From: Zoogloea sp041904905
GTDB lineage: Bacteria > Pseudomonadota > Gammaproteobacteria > Burkholderiales > Rhodocyclaceae
Assembly: GCF_041904905.1 (NCBI RefSeq)
Contig: NZ_JAYRMI010000001.1
Coordinates: forward strand, 1-64,000
Reading direction: 5' to 3'
DNA: 64,000 nt
In this document: piece by piece, positions 31,543-40,631 of the stretch
Layout of the letters: every line of letters starts with the position of its first letter
How positions within the stretch are numbered: position 1 is the first letter of the stretch
Notes under the pieces: generated by a model
Told to the model about the DNA's origin: nothing
The model's input: the letters and a program-made list of their open reading frames with translations, nothing else
Databases searched by the model: none
Position numbers and translations under genes: made by a program

Positions 31543-32178
31543 CTACTTCCCTTTATAGAGGCAGAGGTCGCCGATGATGCATTCGTCGCACTTGGGCTTG
31601 CGGGCGACGCATACGTAGCGGCCGTGGAGGATGAGCCAGTGGTGGGCGTCGCGCAGGTAGTCCTTGGGGATGCGGCGCAGCAGGCGCTTTTCCACTTCGA
31701 GCACGTCCTTGCCGGGGGCGAGGCCGGTGCGGTTGGCGAGGCGGAAGATGTGGGTGTCCACGGCCATCGTGGGCTCGCCGAAGACGGTGTTGAGCACCAC
31801 GTTGGCGGTCTTGCGGCCGACGCCGGGGAGGACTTCGAGGGCTTCGCGGTCCTTGGGCACTTCGCCGCCGTGGCGTTCGAGCAGCAGGCGGGAGAGCGCC
31901 GCGGTGTTCTTGGCCTTGTTGCGGAACAGGCCGATGGTCTTGATGTGTTCGGCGATGCCGTCCTCGCCCAGATCAGCCATCGCCTCGGGGGTGGGGGCGA
32001 CGGCGAAGAGCTTGCGGGTGGCGATGTTCACGCCCTTGTCGGTGGCCTGGGCCGACAGTACCACGGCCACCAGCAGCTGGAAGGGCGTGGCGTATTCGAG
32101 TTCGGTGGTGGGGTGGGGGTTGGCGTCCCGCAGCCGGCGGAAGACTTCGGCAACCGCCGCGAGGCGCATGTCGGCCAT
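31543..32178 (-). CDS. nth: Endonuclease III (DNA glycosylase/AP lyase)
   Basis: 211 aa. It excises oxidised pyrimidines in base-excision repair. The helix-hairpin-helix LPGVGRKTANVV contains the catalytic Lys, the catalytic Asp lies in VDTHIFRL, and four Cys near the C-terminus follow C-x6-C-x2-C-x5-C for a 4Fe-4S cluster. It is the last gene of the rnf operon, eight bases after rnfE, an order also known elsewhere in proteobacteria. Confidence 0.97.
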   Translation of the reverse strand: MADMRLAAVAEVFRRLRDANPHPTTELEYATPFQLLVAVVLSAQATDKGVNIATRKLFAVAPTPEAMADLGEDGIAEHIKTIGLFRNKAKNTAALSRLLLERHGGEVPKDREALEVLPGVGRKTANVVLNTVFGEPTMAVDTHIFRLANRTGLAPGKDVLEVEKRLLRRIPKDYLRDAHHWLILHGRYVCVARKPKCDECIIGDLCLYKGK

Positions 32179-32185
32179 GGGGCGG

Positions 32186-32866
32186 TCAGGCTTCGGCGGC
32201 CTTGGCCGCGAGGGCAGCGGCGTGGGCGCGGGCGAGCTTGCGGGCCTCGATCCAGTTGCGGCCGGCGATCAGGCAGCCCAGGGCGATGAAGGCGCCGGGC
32301 GGCAGGATGGCTACCAGAAAGCCCGGGTAGTCGTCGCCGAACAGCACGATGGGCTGCATGCCGGGGAAGATCATCTCGATGCCCGACAGCAGGGTGCCGC
32401 TGCCGATCACCTCGCGGATGGCGCCCAGCACCGCCAGCACCAGGGTGAGGCCGATGCCCATGGCGATGCCGTCCACGGTGGAGCCGCCGGGTTCGTTCTT
32501 GGCGGCGAAGGCTTCGACCCGGGCGAGCACGATGCAGTTGGTGACGATCAGCGGGATGAAGATGCCGAGCACCAGGTAAAGCTCGTGCAGATAGGCGTTG
32601 AAGGCCAGATCGACCACCGTGACGAGCGCGGCGATGATGAGGATGAACACCGGGATGCGGATCTCGTAGGGGATGAAGTTGCGCAGCGCAGCGATCACCA
32701 GGTTGGACATGGCCATCACCAGGATGGTGGCGAGGCCCAGGCTGACCGCGTTGACGATGTTGGTGCTGATGGCGAGGATCGGGCACAGGCCGAGGATCTG
32801 GACGACCCCGGTGTTCTGCTTCCAGATGCCGTTCCAGGCGATGTCTTTGTAGGCTTGAATGTCCAT
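32186..32866 (-). CDS. rnfE: Electron transport complex subunit RnfE
   Basis: 226 aa, about six membrane helices, homologous to NqrD. It contains GLCPILAISTNIVNAVSLGLAT and LIVTNCIVLARVEAFAAKNE, diagnostic for the RnfA/RnfE pair. Part of the ion-pumping ferredoxin:NAD oxidoreductase complex encoded by this operon. Confidence 0.96.
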   Translation of the reverse strand: MDIQAYKDIAWNGIWKQNTGVVQILGLCPILAISTNIVNAVSLGLATILVMAMSNLVIAALRNFIPYEIRIPVFILIIAALVTVVDLAFNAYLHELYLVLGIFIPLIVTNCIVLARVEAFAAKNEPGGSTVDGIAMGIGLTLVLAVLGAIREVIGSGTLLSGIEMIFPGMQPIVLFGDDYPGFLVAILPPGAFIALGCLIAGRNWIEARKLARAHAAALAAKAAEA

Positions 32867-32878
32867 GGCGGGGCTCCG

Positions 32879-33544
32879 TCAGGGGGTGCCGGCAAACTGG
32901 GCGCCGCTTTGCGCCGCGAAGAGCCGATCCCGGTTGTCGGCGGCAAAGCGGGCGGCGCGGGCCACGGCGTTGGTCACCGCGCGGGCGCTGATGGTGGCGC
33001 CGGTGTGGTAGGCGATCTGGCCGCCGTCTTTCTTCACCTTGCAGCCGGGCAGGTCGGCGGCCTTGAGGTCGGCGAACTGGGCGACCCAAGGGGAGGCTTT
33101 GTTCTTGTCTTTCTTGGGGTCGATGTAGTCGCCGAGGCCCGGGGTTTCCCGGTGGGTGACGGCACGCACGCCGGAGACGCCGCCGTCGGCGCGCACGGCG
33201 ACGATCAGGTCGATGCGGCCGCTGTAGCCATCGGGGGCGACGGTTTCGAGGAGCAGCCCGGCGGGCTCGCCGGCCTTGCGGGCGCGGTAGACGCGGCCGC
33301 CTTCGTCGAGGCCCAGCGCAGGCGTGGGGCCGAGGGCGACGAAGTCGTCGAGCAGGACGTTGTCGAAAGTGCCGGCGGGCAGCACTTCGGAGATGAGCTT
33401 CATCTTCTCGTCGGCCGCGGCGGCGTCGATCTGGGTTTTGGTGGCGCCGTAGGTGAAGGCCATCAGCGCAGTGAACACCACGGTGAAGGCGACCATGATG
33501 GTGCCGGTGCGGGCGGACAGCCGGAGGGCGGTGGTCTCGCTCAT
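32879..33544 (-). CDS. rnfG: Electron transport complex subunit RnfG
   Basis: 221 aa with one N-terminal membrane helix and a periplasmic FMN-binding domain. The covalent flavinylation motif is HTGATISARAVTNAV near residues 175-190; the Thr is esterified to FMN by ApbE. No apbE is in the window. Confidence 0.95.
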   Translation of the reverse strand: MSETTALRLSARTGTIMVAFTVVFTALMAFTYGATKTQIDAAAADEKMKLISEVLPAGTFDNVLLDDFVALGPTPALGLDEGGRVYRARKAGEPAGLLLETVAPDGYSGRIDLIVAVRADGGVSGVRAVTHRETPGLGDYIDPKKDKNKASPWVAQFADLKAADLPGCKVKKDGGQIAYHTGATISARAVTNAVARAARFAADNRDRLFAAQSGAQFAGTP

Positions 33545-33545
33545 G

Positions 33546-34568
33546 TCAGTCTTTCTTGTGGCCGAACACCGGGGCCTGGGTCTTCATGTCGATGATCGGC
33601 ACGAGGATGTTCATCAGCAGGGTGGCGAAGGCGACGCCGTCGGGGTAGGCGCCGAAGGCGCGGATCACGAAGGTGAGCACCGCCGCGCCGGCCGCGAAGA
33701 GCAGCTTGCCGCGGGCGGTGGTGGCGCCGGAGACCGGGTCGGTGAGGATGAAGAAGGCGCCGATCATCGCGCCGCCCGACGCCAGATGGAACAGCGGCGA
33801 GGCGAAGCCGTCGGGGTGCAGGCCCCACATCAGGCCGGCAACGGCGAAGAGCGCGCCGCAGAAGGCCGCGGGGATGTGCCAGGTGATGATGCGCTGCTGG
33901 ATCAGCCACAGGCCACCCACCAGATAGCCGAGGGCGACCCATTCGCCGCCCTTGCCACCCATCGTGCCGAAGGCCGGGCCGTCCATGAGCTGGCTGGCGC
34001 GCAGGCCGTGGAAGGGGGAATCGGGGTTGGCGGCGCCGCGCAGGGCGGTGCGCAGGGCGTCGAGGGGGGTGGCGCCGGTGATGGCGTCCACATCGCGCAG
34101 GCCGCCGAAGATCAGCTTGAGCTGGGTGCCGAAATCCAGCTGGCCGGCGGCCGGCCACTGGGACATCAGCGCGGGGTAGGCGACGATCATCAGGCAGAAG
34201 GCCGCCATGGCGGGGTTGAAGGGGTTCTGGCCGAGGCCGCCGTAGAGCTGCTTGACTACCACCACCGCCAGCAGGGTGCCGGTGACGGTGAGCCACCAGG
34301 GCACGATGGGCGGGAAGGTGAGGGCGATCAGCCAGGCGGTGACGATGGCGGAGAGATCGGTGAGGAAGAGCGCCTTGGGCTTGCCGCGGATGGCGAGCAT
34401 GGCGGCTTCGCCGGCCAGGGCGGCGGCCGAGGCGATGGCGAGCTGGACGAGAATGCCGGCGCCGAAGAACCACACGTAGGCGGCGATGCCGGGCAGGAGT
34501 GCCAGCAGCACCTTGAGCATGACCCGCTGGACACTGGCCGGTTTGCGGACGAAGGGGGAATTGTTCAT
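33546..34568 (-). CDS. rnfD: Electron transport complex subunit RnfD
   Basis: 340 aa, multi-spanning NqrB homologue. It starts NNSPFVRKPASVQRVMLKVL and carries ITGATPLDALRTAL, the candidate flavinylation site, and a second SGATTARGK. It forms the membrane core of the Rnf complex. One base separates it from rnfG. Confidence 0.95.
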   Translation of the reverse strand: MNNSPFVRKPASVQRVMLKVLLALLPGIAAYVWFFGAGILVQLAIASAAALAGEAAMLAIRGKPKALFLTDLSAIVTAWLIALTFPPIVPWWLTVTGTLLAVVVVKQLYGGLGQNPFNPAMAAFCLMIVAYPALMSQWPAAGQLDFGTQLKLIFGGLRDVDAITGATPLDALRTALRGAANPDSPFHGLRASQLMDGPAFGTMGGKGGEWVALGYLVGGLWLIQQRIITWHIPAAFCGALFAVAGLMWGLHPDGFASPLFHLASGGAMIGAFFILTDPVSGATTARGKLLFAAGAAVLTFVIRAFGAYPDGVAFATLLMNILVPIIDMKTQAPVFGHKKD

Positions 34569-34589
34569 CGGGGTTTGGGCGGCTGGGGC

Positions 34590-36311
34590 TCAGGCGTCGC
34601 CAGCGGGCGGGGTGTCGGGGGCCTTGTCGGCCTTGGTGGCGGCGTCGCGGCGCGCATCGATGGCGGCCATCTCGGCCTGGATCTCGGGGGTGGCGACCTC
34701 GGTGTTCTTTGGCGCGGCCTGGGCTTTCTGGAGGCGGGCCTTTTCCATGGCGGCTTCGATCAGCGCGAGCTTGGCGGGGTCGACCGAGGGCTTGGGTTTG
34801 GCCGGCGCGGCAGCGGGGGGGGCAGAGGCGGTGGCGTCCGTGGCCGGGGCGGCACCTTCGGTAGCGACCTTCTCGCGGGTGGCGGCGGCCTTGGCGGCGA
34901 GCTTTTCGGCTTTTTCCTGCTTCTCGCGTTCCTGGCGGAAGTTCTTGAACTCGAAGCGGTCGCGGGCGGCGTCGGCGGCTTCCTTCTCGCGCTCGCGGGC
35001 CCAGATCTCGCTTTTGGAGAAGCGGAAGTAATCCACCAGCGGAATGTGCGACGGGCACACGAAGCTGCAGCAGCCGCACTCGATGCAGTCGAAGAGGTGG
35101 TATTCCTGCGCCTTGCCGAAGTTTTTGGCGCGGGAGAACCAGTACATCTCGAAGGGCGCCAGATCGGCCGGGCAGGCCTTGGCGCACTCGCCGCAGCGGA
35201 TGCACGGCATTTCGGGGGCGGGGGCCGGGAAGAGCGCCGGGCTGCCGACCAGGATGCAGTTGGTGGCCTTGACCACGGGTACGTCGAAGCGCGGCAGGCG
35301 CACGCCCATCATCGGGCCGCCCATGATGTAGCGGTCGGTGTCGGCGCGGGGGGCGGTGAGGCGGACCACGTGATCCATCGGCGTGCCGATCAGCACGTCG
35401 TAGTTGCGCGGGTGGGCCACGTTGCCGGCGACGGTGACGACGCGGGACACCAGCGGGCGGCCGAACTCGAGGGCTTCGTAGATGCTGAAGGCGGTGCCCA
35501 CGTTGAAGCATTGCACGCCGAAATCGGTGGAGCGGCGGCCGTGGGGGACTTCGATGCCGGTGAGCACGCGGATGAGCTGCTTGGCGCCGCCCGCCGGGTA
35601 GCGGGTGGGGATGGCGACGGCCTCGATGCCCGTCTCGCCGCTGGCGGCGATGGCGGCCTGCACGGCGGCGACGGCTTCGGGCTTGTTGTCCTCGATGCCG
35701 ATCAGCACTTCTTCGGCCTGCAGCATGTGGCGCATGGCGACGATGCCCTTGAGCATCTCGGGGGCGCGCTCGCGCATCAGCAGGTCGTCGCAGGTGATGA
35801 AGGGCTCGCACTCGGCGCCGTTGATGACCAGCGTCTTGAGGTGCCCTTCCTTGCCCGGCTTGAGCTTGGCGTAGCTGGGGAACACGGCGCCGCCCAGACC
35901 GACGATGCCGGCGTCGCGCAGGAAGTCGCGCAGCTCGTCGGGCGGGGTGCTGCGGAAATTGACGCGTTCGAGCGGGCCCCAGGCATCTTCGCCGTCGGGT
36001 TCGACAATCACCGACAGGGCCTCGAGGCCGGAGGTGTGGGGCATGAGGGCCGGGGCCACGTCGCGGACGATGCCGGAGGTGGAGGCGTGCACGGCGGACG
36101 ACAGGTTGCCGTCGGCGCCGCCGATGCGCTGGCCCTTGAAGACCTTGTCGCCGGGCGCCACCAGTGGGCGCGGATGCCCGCCCACGGCTTGATGGAGCGG
36201 GATGACCAGCCGGTCGGGCAGCGGCACCTGCCCGATGGGCGCGGTGGTGGATTCGGACTTGTTGGTTTGCGGCTTCACGCCGCCGTGGAACTTGAAGAGT
36301 TTGCGCAGCAT
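34590..36311 (-). CDS. rnfC: Electron transport complex subunit RnfC
   Basis: 573 aa. The N-terminal and NADH/FMN-binding regions (GGAVFPSYAKLKPG) are followed by two 4Fe-4S motifs, CIRCGECAKACP near residue 370 and CIECGCCSFVCP near 410. The C-terminal tail (from about 440) is Ala/Lys/Glu-rich and low-complexity, as is usual for proteobacterial RnfC, with variable length. Provides the NADH-reactive peripheral subunit. Confidence 0.96.
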   Translation of the reverse strand: MLRKLFKFHGGVKPQTNKSESTTAPIGQVPLPDRLVIPLHQAVGGHPRPLVAPGDKVFKGQRIGGADGNLSSAVHASTSGIVRDVAPALMPHTSGLEALSVIVEPDGEDAWGPLERVNFRSTPPDELRDFLRDAGIVGLGGAVFPSYAKLKPGKEGHLKTLVINGAECEPFITCDDLLMRERAPEMLKGIVAMRHMLQAEEVLIGIEDNKPEAVAAVQAAIAASGETGIEAVAIPTRYPAGGAKQLIRVLTGIEVPHGRRSTDFGVQCFNVGTAFSIYEALEFGRPLVSRVVTVAGNVAHPRNYDVLIGTPMDHVVRLTAPRADTDRYIMGGPMMGVRLPRFDVPVVKATNCILVGSPALFPAPAPEMPCIRCGECAKACPADLAPFEMYWFSRAKNFGKAQEYHLFDCIECGCCSFVCPSHIPLVDYFRFSKSEIWAREREKEAADAARDRFEFKNFRQEREKQEKAEKLAAKAAATREKVATEGAAPATDATASAPPAAAPAKPKPSVDPAKLALIEAAMEKARLQKAQAAPKNTEVATPEIQAEMAAIDARRDAATKADKAPDTPPAGDA

Positions 36312-36352
36312 GTCAGGCCTCGCGGGGGCAGGCGCGTGCGGTGTGGGTCATG

Positions 36353-36904
36353 TCAGGCGGCCGCCTTGATCTCGAAGACCGGGTAACGCCACTTCCAGGT
36401 GTCGACGGTTTCGGCGATGGGCTCCATCGCGATGCAATCTACCGGGCAGGGGGCGAGGCACAACTCGCAGCCGGTGCACTCGGAGGCGACGATGGTGTGC
36501 AGCTGCTTGGCGGCGCCGACGATGGCATCGACCGGGCAGGCCTGGATGCACAGGGTGCAGCCGATGCAGGTCTGCTCGTCGATGACCGCCACCGACTTGG
36601 GCTTTTCGACGCCGTGCTCTTCGGAGAGCGGTTTGAACTCGCGACCGAGGAGGTCGGCCAGCTTGCGGATGCCTTCCTCGCCGCCGGGCGGGCACTGGTT
36701 GATCTCCGCCTCGCCGCTGGCGATGGCCGTGGCGTAGGGCCGGCAGCCGGGGAAGCCGCACTGGCCGCACTGGGTTTGCGGCAGGATGGCGTCGATCTTG
36801 TCGACCAGCGGGTCGCCTTCGACCTTGAACTTGATCGATGCAAAGCCGAGCACCGCCCCGAGGACGAGGGCGATGCCGGTCATGACGAGAAGCGCGGTGA
36901 GCAT
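36353..36904 (-). CDS. rnfB: Electron transport complex subunit RnfB
   Basis: 183 aa. An N-terminal membrane anchor precedes a Cys-rich cluster CGQCGFPGC near residue 45 and two ferredoxin-type motifs CIGCTLCIQACP and CTGCELCLAPCP (about 113-155). It receives electrons from ferredoxin or an equivalent donor. Lies 4 bases after rnfA. Confidence 0.96.
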   Translation of the reverse strand: MLTALLVMTGIALVLGAVLGFASIKFKVEGDPLVDKIDAILPQTQCGQCGFPGCRPYATAIASGEAEINQCPPGGEEGIRKLADLLGREFKPLSEEHGVEKPKSVAVIDEQTCIGCTLCIQACPVDAIVGAAKQLHTIVASECTGCELCLAPCPVDCIAMEPIAETVDTWKWRYPVFEIKAAA

Positions 36905-36908
36905 GGTG

Positions 36909-37493
36909 TCAGTGGTACTTGTCGAGGCCGGCGAAGCCCATGAAGGCGAGGCTCATCAGGCCGGCGGTGACCATCGCGATGGCGGTGCCCTTGAAGGGGG
37001 CGGGCACGTCGGCGCCGTCGAGGCGTTCGCGGATGCCGGCGAAGAGCACGAGGGCCAGGGAGAAGCCGACCGAGCTGCCGAAGCCGAAGAGCAGGGATTC
37101 GAGCAGGTCGTGGTGCAGCGCCACGTTGAGCAGCGGAATGCCCAGTACGGCGCAGTTGGTGGTGATGAGCGGCAGGTAGATGCCCAGCACCTGGTGCAGG
37201 GTGGGGCTGCTCTTCTGAATGACCAGCTCGGTCACCTGCACGATGGCGGCGATGATGACGATGAAGGCGAGGGTGCGCAGGTATTCGACGCCGGCGGGCA
37301 TCAGCACGTAGTGGTCGACCAGATAGCTTGTGCCGCAGCCGAGGGTGAGCACGAAGGTGGTGGCGGCGCCCATGCCGACGGCGGTCTCGAGTTTCTTCGA
37401 GACGCCCATGAAGGGGCACAGGCCGAGAATGCGGACCAGCACGACGTTGTTCACAAGAACGGCGCCGAGGATCACGAAGAGGTAGCTTGTCAT
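36909..37493 (-). CDS. rnfA: Electron transport complex subunit RnfA
   Basis: 194 aa, six-helix membrane protein. It begins with VNNVVLVRILGLCPFMGVSKK, the diagnostic inverted-topology segment shared with RnfE/NqrE. First gene of the operon rnfABCDGE-nth. In betaproteobacteria Rnf often supplies reductant for nitrogenase or for SoxR control; neither partner is in the window. Confidence 0.97.
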   Translation of the reverse strand: MTSYLFVILGAVLVNNVVLVRILGLCPFMGVSKKLETAVGMGAATTFVLTLGCGTSYLVDHYVLMPAGVEYLRTLAFIVIIAAIVQVTELVIQKSSPTLHQVLGIYLPLITTNCAVLGIPLLNVALHHDLLESLLFGFGSSVGFSLALVLFAGIRERLDGADVPAPFKGTAIAMVTAGLMSLAFMGFAGLDKYH

Positions 37494-37605
37494 GGTTGCC
37501 GGGAGCGGATGAATCCGGAGGGCAGGGCGAAGGCGGGATTATCCCGCGCCGGCTGGCCGGGACTCAAGCCCGCCATAAGTAGGGTTTTAGCCGGCGCGTG
37601 ACACA

Positions 37606-38619
37606 TCAGGCGAAATCGCGGGTCTCGGCGACGGATTCGCGGACCAGCGCCGGGCCGCGATAGACGAGGCCGCTGTAGAGTTGGACCAGCTTTGCGCCGG
37701 CTTCGAGCTTGGCGCGGGCCTGGCGGCCGTTGAGCACGCCGCCGGCGGCGATGATCGGCACTTCGTTCTGGAGCGCCTTGGCGAGCGCGGCGACGACGGC
37801 GGTGGAGGCCTCGAACAGGGGCGCACCGGAGAGCCCACCCTGCTGATCGCCAAACTTGATGCCTTGGACCTTGTCGCGGGCGAGGGTGGTGTTGGTGGCG
37901 ATCACTGCGTCGATGCGGTGACGGCGGAGGGCGTCGGCGATGTTGGCGATCTGGGCGTCGTCGAGATCGGGGGCGATCTTGAGGGTGATGGGCACGTAGC
38001 GGCCGTGCTTGTCGGCGAGCTGGGCCTGACGGGCCTTGAGCTGACCGAGGAGGGCGTCGAGTTCGGATTCGCCCTGCAGCTGGCGCAGATTCTTGGTGTT
38101 GGGCGACGAGATGTTGACGGTGATGTAGCTCGCCAGCGGGTAGGCCTTGTCGAGGCAGATGAGGTAGTCGTCGGCGGCGCGTTCGATGGGGGTGTCGGCG
38201 TTCTTGCCGATGTTGATGCCGAGGATGCCCCGGTATTTCATCTGCTGGACGTTGCCGATCAGCGCGTCGATGCCGTGGTTATTGAAACCCATCCGGTTGA
38301 TGACGCCTTTGACTTCCGGCAGCCGGAACATGCGCGGCTTGGGGTTGCCGGGCTGGGCGCGGGGCGTGATCGTGCCGATCTCGATGAAGCCGAAGCCCAG
38401 GCGGGCGAGGCCGTCGATGGCTTCGCCGTTCTTGTCGAGGCCGGCTGCGAGGCCGATGCGGTTGGGGAACTGCAGGCCCATGACCTCGACCGGCTTGGCC
38501 GGAAGCGGGCGGGCGGCAGGAAGCAGGCGACCGGCGAGATTGAGGCCGGCGAGGGTGGTTTCGTGGGCGGTTTCCGGATCGAGGGAAAACAGCACCGGGC
38601 GGGCGATTTCGTAGAGCAT
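37606..38619 (-). CDS. pyrD: Dihydroorotate dehydrogenase (quinone), class 2
   Basis: 337 aa. It oxidises dihydroorotate to orotate in pyrimidine synthesis at the inner membrane. The amphipathic N-terminus (MLYEIARPVLFSLDPETAHE) binds the quinone side. FMN-site motifs include GLAAGLDKNGEAIDGL, NISSPNTKNLR with the class-2 catalytic Ser, and IIAAGGVLNGRQARAKLEAGA. The ATG at 38619 gives the family start; the frame is open upstream but not supported. Confidence 0.97.
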   Translation of the reverse strand: MLYEIARPVLFSLDPETAHETTLAGLNLAGRLLPAARPLPAKPVEVMGLQFPNRIGLAAGLDKNGEAIDGLARLGFGFIEIGTITPRAQPGNPKPRMFRLPEVKGVINRMGFNNHGIDALIGNVQQMKYRGILGINIGKNADTPIERAADDYLICLDKAYPLASYITVNISSPNTKNLRQLQGESELDALLGQLKARQAQLADKHGRYVPITLKIAPDLDDAQIANIADALRRHRIDAVIATNTTLARDKVQGIKFGDQQGGLSGAPLFEASTAVVAALAKALQNEVPIIAAGGVLNGRQARAKLEAGAKLVQLYSGLVYRGPALVRESVAETRDFA

Positions 38620-38660
38620 CCGCCATTCTACCGCAGTGCGGAAAAGTCTTGTTTCTTCAA

Positions 38661-39134
38661 TCAATCCATGGCGATGCGCAGCTGAAGCCCGAGGTAGCCG
38701 CTGTAACCGGGAAGGTTGGGCAGGGCGACCAGATTGGCGCCGACGCGGCCGATCTGGGCGGAGGCGGCGGGTAGCACGAGGATGGGTGACGGATAGCCGG
38801 TGGCGAGCAGGCCGAAGGCACCAAAGCGGAAGGGGCCGGCTGCAATGGGCATCCAGCGTCCGCCGACGTAGAAGGTGTTGCGGTCGTAGCTGTTGCGGAA
38901 GTAGCCGGCAGAGGCTACCCACGGCGTGCCGGTGAACTCCCGCTCCATGCCGACGCCGGGGTTCGCCTCGCGCCAGTCGCGGCGGTCGGGCTGGAAGTGG
39001 TGGGAGGCGCCGGAGAGGGTGAGCCAGTCCCGGTGCGGAGCGGCGGAGAAGTCGTCGAAGGTGGGCGCGGCGCTGGCGCCGGCTGCGCAGCAGGCGAGCG
39101 CGGCGGCCCAGAGGGCCCGGGTGGCGAGGGTCAT
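38661..39134 (-). CDS. Small outer-membrane/periplasmic protein, unknown function
   Basis: 157 aa with a signal peptide (ALWAAALACCAAGASA, cleavage near residue 22). The mature protein has beta-strand-like alternation (GASHHFQPDRRDWREANPGVGMERE, GYFRNSYDRNTFYVGGRWMP), suggesting a small eight-stranded barrel resembling the PagP/lipid-A-modifying shape. I do not recognise catalytic residues, and no enzymatic function is claimed. Confidence 0.7.
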   Translation of the reverse strand: MTLATRALWAAALACCAAGASAAPTFDDFSAAPHRDWLTLSGASHHFQPDRRDWREANPGVGMEREFTGTPWVASAGYFRNSYDRNTFYVGGRWMPIAAGPFRFGAFGLLATGYPSPILVLPAASAQIGRVGANLVALPNLPGYSGYLGLQLRIAMD

Positions 39135-39141
39135 GGTGGAG

Positions 39142-39882
39142 TCAGTCGAGGCGGGCGAAATCGGCGTCGGTGAGGGTGCGCCACTGGCCGCCGATGCGCC
39201 CCTGGAGCGGACGGAAGCGGGCCTTGTAAGCCATCTTGCGGCTGTCGCGGATCCAGTAGCCGAGATAGAGGAAGGGTAGCCCGAGTTCGCGGCAGACTTC
39301 GATCTGCCACAGCACGCCGAAGGTGCCGAGGCTGCCGGTGGTGAGGTCCGGGTCGTAGAAGGTGTAGACGCTGGAGAGGCCGTCGGTGAGGCAGTCGATG
39401 ACGCTCACCATGCGCAGCACGCCCTTCTCGCGGAACTCGATGAGGCGGCTGTCCACATGGCTCTGGAGCAGGAAGTGGGTGTATTGCTCGCGGTTGTCCT
39501 GGTCCATGCCGCCGCCGGCGTGACGGCTGGCCTGGTAGCGCTGGTAGAGGGCGTAGTGCTCTTCGGTGAATTCGAGCGGCAGTTCGCGGGGAAGCAGGTG
39601 CGCGTGGGCCGACCACGCGCGGCGCTGGCTGCGGTTGGGGCGGAAGTCGGCCACCGGGATGCGCACCGGCACGCAGGATCGGCAGGCGTCGCAGTAGGGG
39701 CGGTAAGTGAAGATGCCGCTGCGGCGGAACCCGCTGCGCACGAGTTCGCTGTAGAGCGGGGTGTCGATCAGGTGGCTGGGGGTGGCCACCTGGGAGCGGG
39801 CCTGGCGCTCGGGCAGGTAGGAGCAGGCGTAGGGGGCCGTGGCGTAGAACTGCAGCAGGGAGTAGGGGTAGTCCTTGAGCAT
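39142..39882 (-). CDS. bpt: Aspartate/glutamate leucyltransferase (arginyltransferase family)
   Basis: 246 aa. It adds Leu from Leu-tRNA to proteins with N-terminal Asp or Glu, marking them for ClpS/ClpAP. N-terminal Cys-containing segment (QFYATAPYACSYLPERQARSQV) and FTYRPYCDACRSCVPVRIPV are conserved in ATE1/Bpt proteins. YYDP-like FYDPDL and YLGYWIRDSRKMAYKARF are the C-terminal hallmarks. It follows aat by eight bases, so both branches of the Leu N-degron pathway are co-expressed. Confidence 0.95.
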   Translation of the reverse strand: MLKDYPYSLLQFYATAPYACSYLPERQARSQVATPSHLIDTPLYSELVRSGFRRSGIFTYRPYCDACRSCVPVRIPVADFRPNRSQRRAWSAHAHLLPRELPLEFTEEHYALYQRYQASRHAGGGMDQDNREQYTHFLLQSHVDSRLIEFREKGVLRMVSVIDCLTDGLSSVYTFYDPDLTTGSLGTFGVLWQIEVCRELGLPFLYLGYWIRDSRKMAYKARFRPLQGRIGGQWRTLTDADFARLD

Positions 39883-39890
39883 CGCGCGCG

Positions 39891-40592
39891 TCAGGTCCAG
39901 GGGGCTTGGGCTCCATCCTGCGGCCAGCGGGCGGGTGCCGGGCCGTCATGGGTGAGGGTGTCGAGCAGCTTCACGAAATCCTCGCGGGTGATCTCACGGC
40001 CACCCAGCGAGGCGAGGTGGTGGGTGGTCATCTGACAATCTAGCACGCCAAAATCCTGTTGCTCAAGGAAGCGCACCAGGTGCACGAAGGCGATCTTGGA
40101 GGCATCGGTGCGGCGGCTGAACATGGATTCGCCGTAGAAGGCGCGCCCCACCGCCATGCCGTAGAGCCCGCCGACGAGCTCGCCATCGACCCAGGTCTCG
40201 ACCGAGTGGGCGTAGCCGAGTTCGTGCATCCGGATGTAGGCGTCCTGGATGGCGTCGGTGATCCAGGTTCCGGTGGCTTCTCGGGTCTGGGCGCAGGCGC
40301 GGATGACCGTGGCAAAGGCGCTGTCGAGGCGTACCTCGTAGCGGGCGTTGCGGAGGGTCTTGCGCAGCGAGCGGGTGATTCGGATTCGATTGGGGAAGAC
40401 CACCATGCGGGGGTCGGGGCTCCACCACAGGATGGGCTCGCCGTCGTTGAACCAGGGGAAGATGCCCCGGCGGTAGGCGGCGAGCAGCCAGTCGGGCGTG
40501 AGCGCACCACCGGCGGCGAGCAACCCGTTGGGGTTGCGCAGGGCGCGAGAGATGGGGGGGAAATCGGGTTGGTCGCCGAGCCAGGGGATCAT
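39891..40592 (-). CDS. aat: Leucyl/phenylalanyl-tRNA-protein transferase
   Basis: 233 aa. It attaches Leu or Phe to N-terminal Arg/Lys substrates. Motifs include PNGLLAAGGALTPDWLLAAYRRGIFPWF, WWSPDPRMV, ESMFSRRTDASKIAFVHL and the C-terminal DCQMTTHHLASLGGREITR. Start ATG at 40592. Confidence 0.97.
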   Translation of the reverse strand: MIPWLGDQPDFPPISRALRNPNGLLAAGGALTPDWLLAAYRRGIFPWFNDGEPILWWSPDPRMVVFPNRIRITRSLRKTLRNARYEVRLDSAFATVIRACAQTREATGTWITDAIQDAYIRMHELGYAHSVETWVDGELVGGLYGMAVGRAFYGESMFSRRTDASKIAFVHLVRFLEQQDFGVLDCQMTTHHLASLGGREITREDFVKLLDTLTHDGPAPARWPQDGAQAPWT

Positions 40593-40631
40593 GTCGCAGC
40601 GAGCCAGCTTGCCGGCAGGGCCGGCGGGGGG

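Noticed and set aside
36909..37493. Nqr (Na-translocating NADH:quinone reductase) rather than Rnf
   Set aside because: The ferredoxin-like RnfB and the RnfC Fe-S motifs identify Rnf; NqrF and NqrA are absent.
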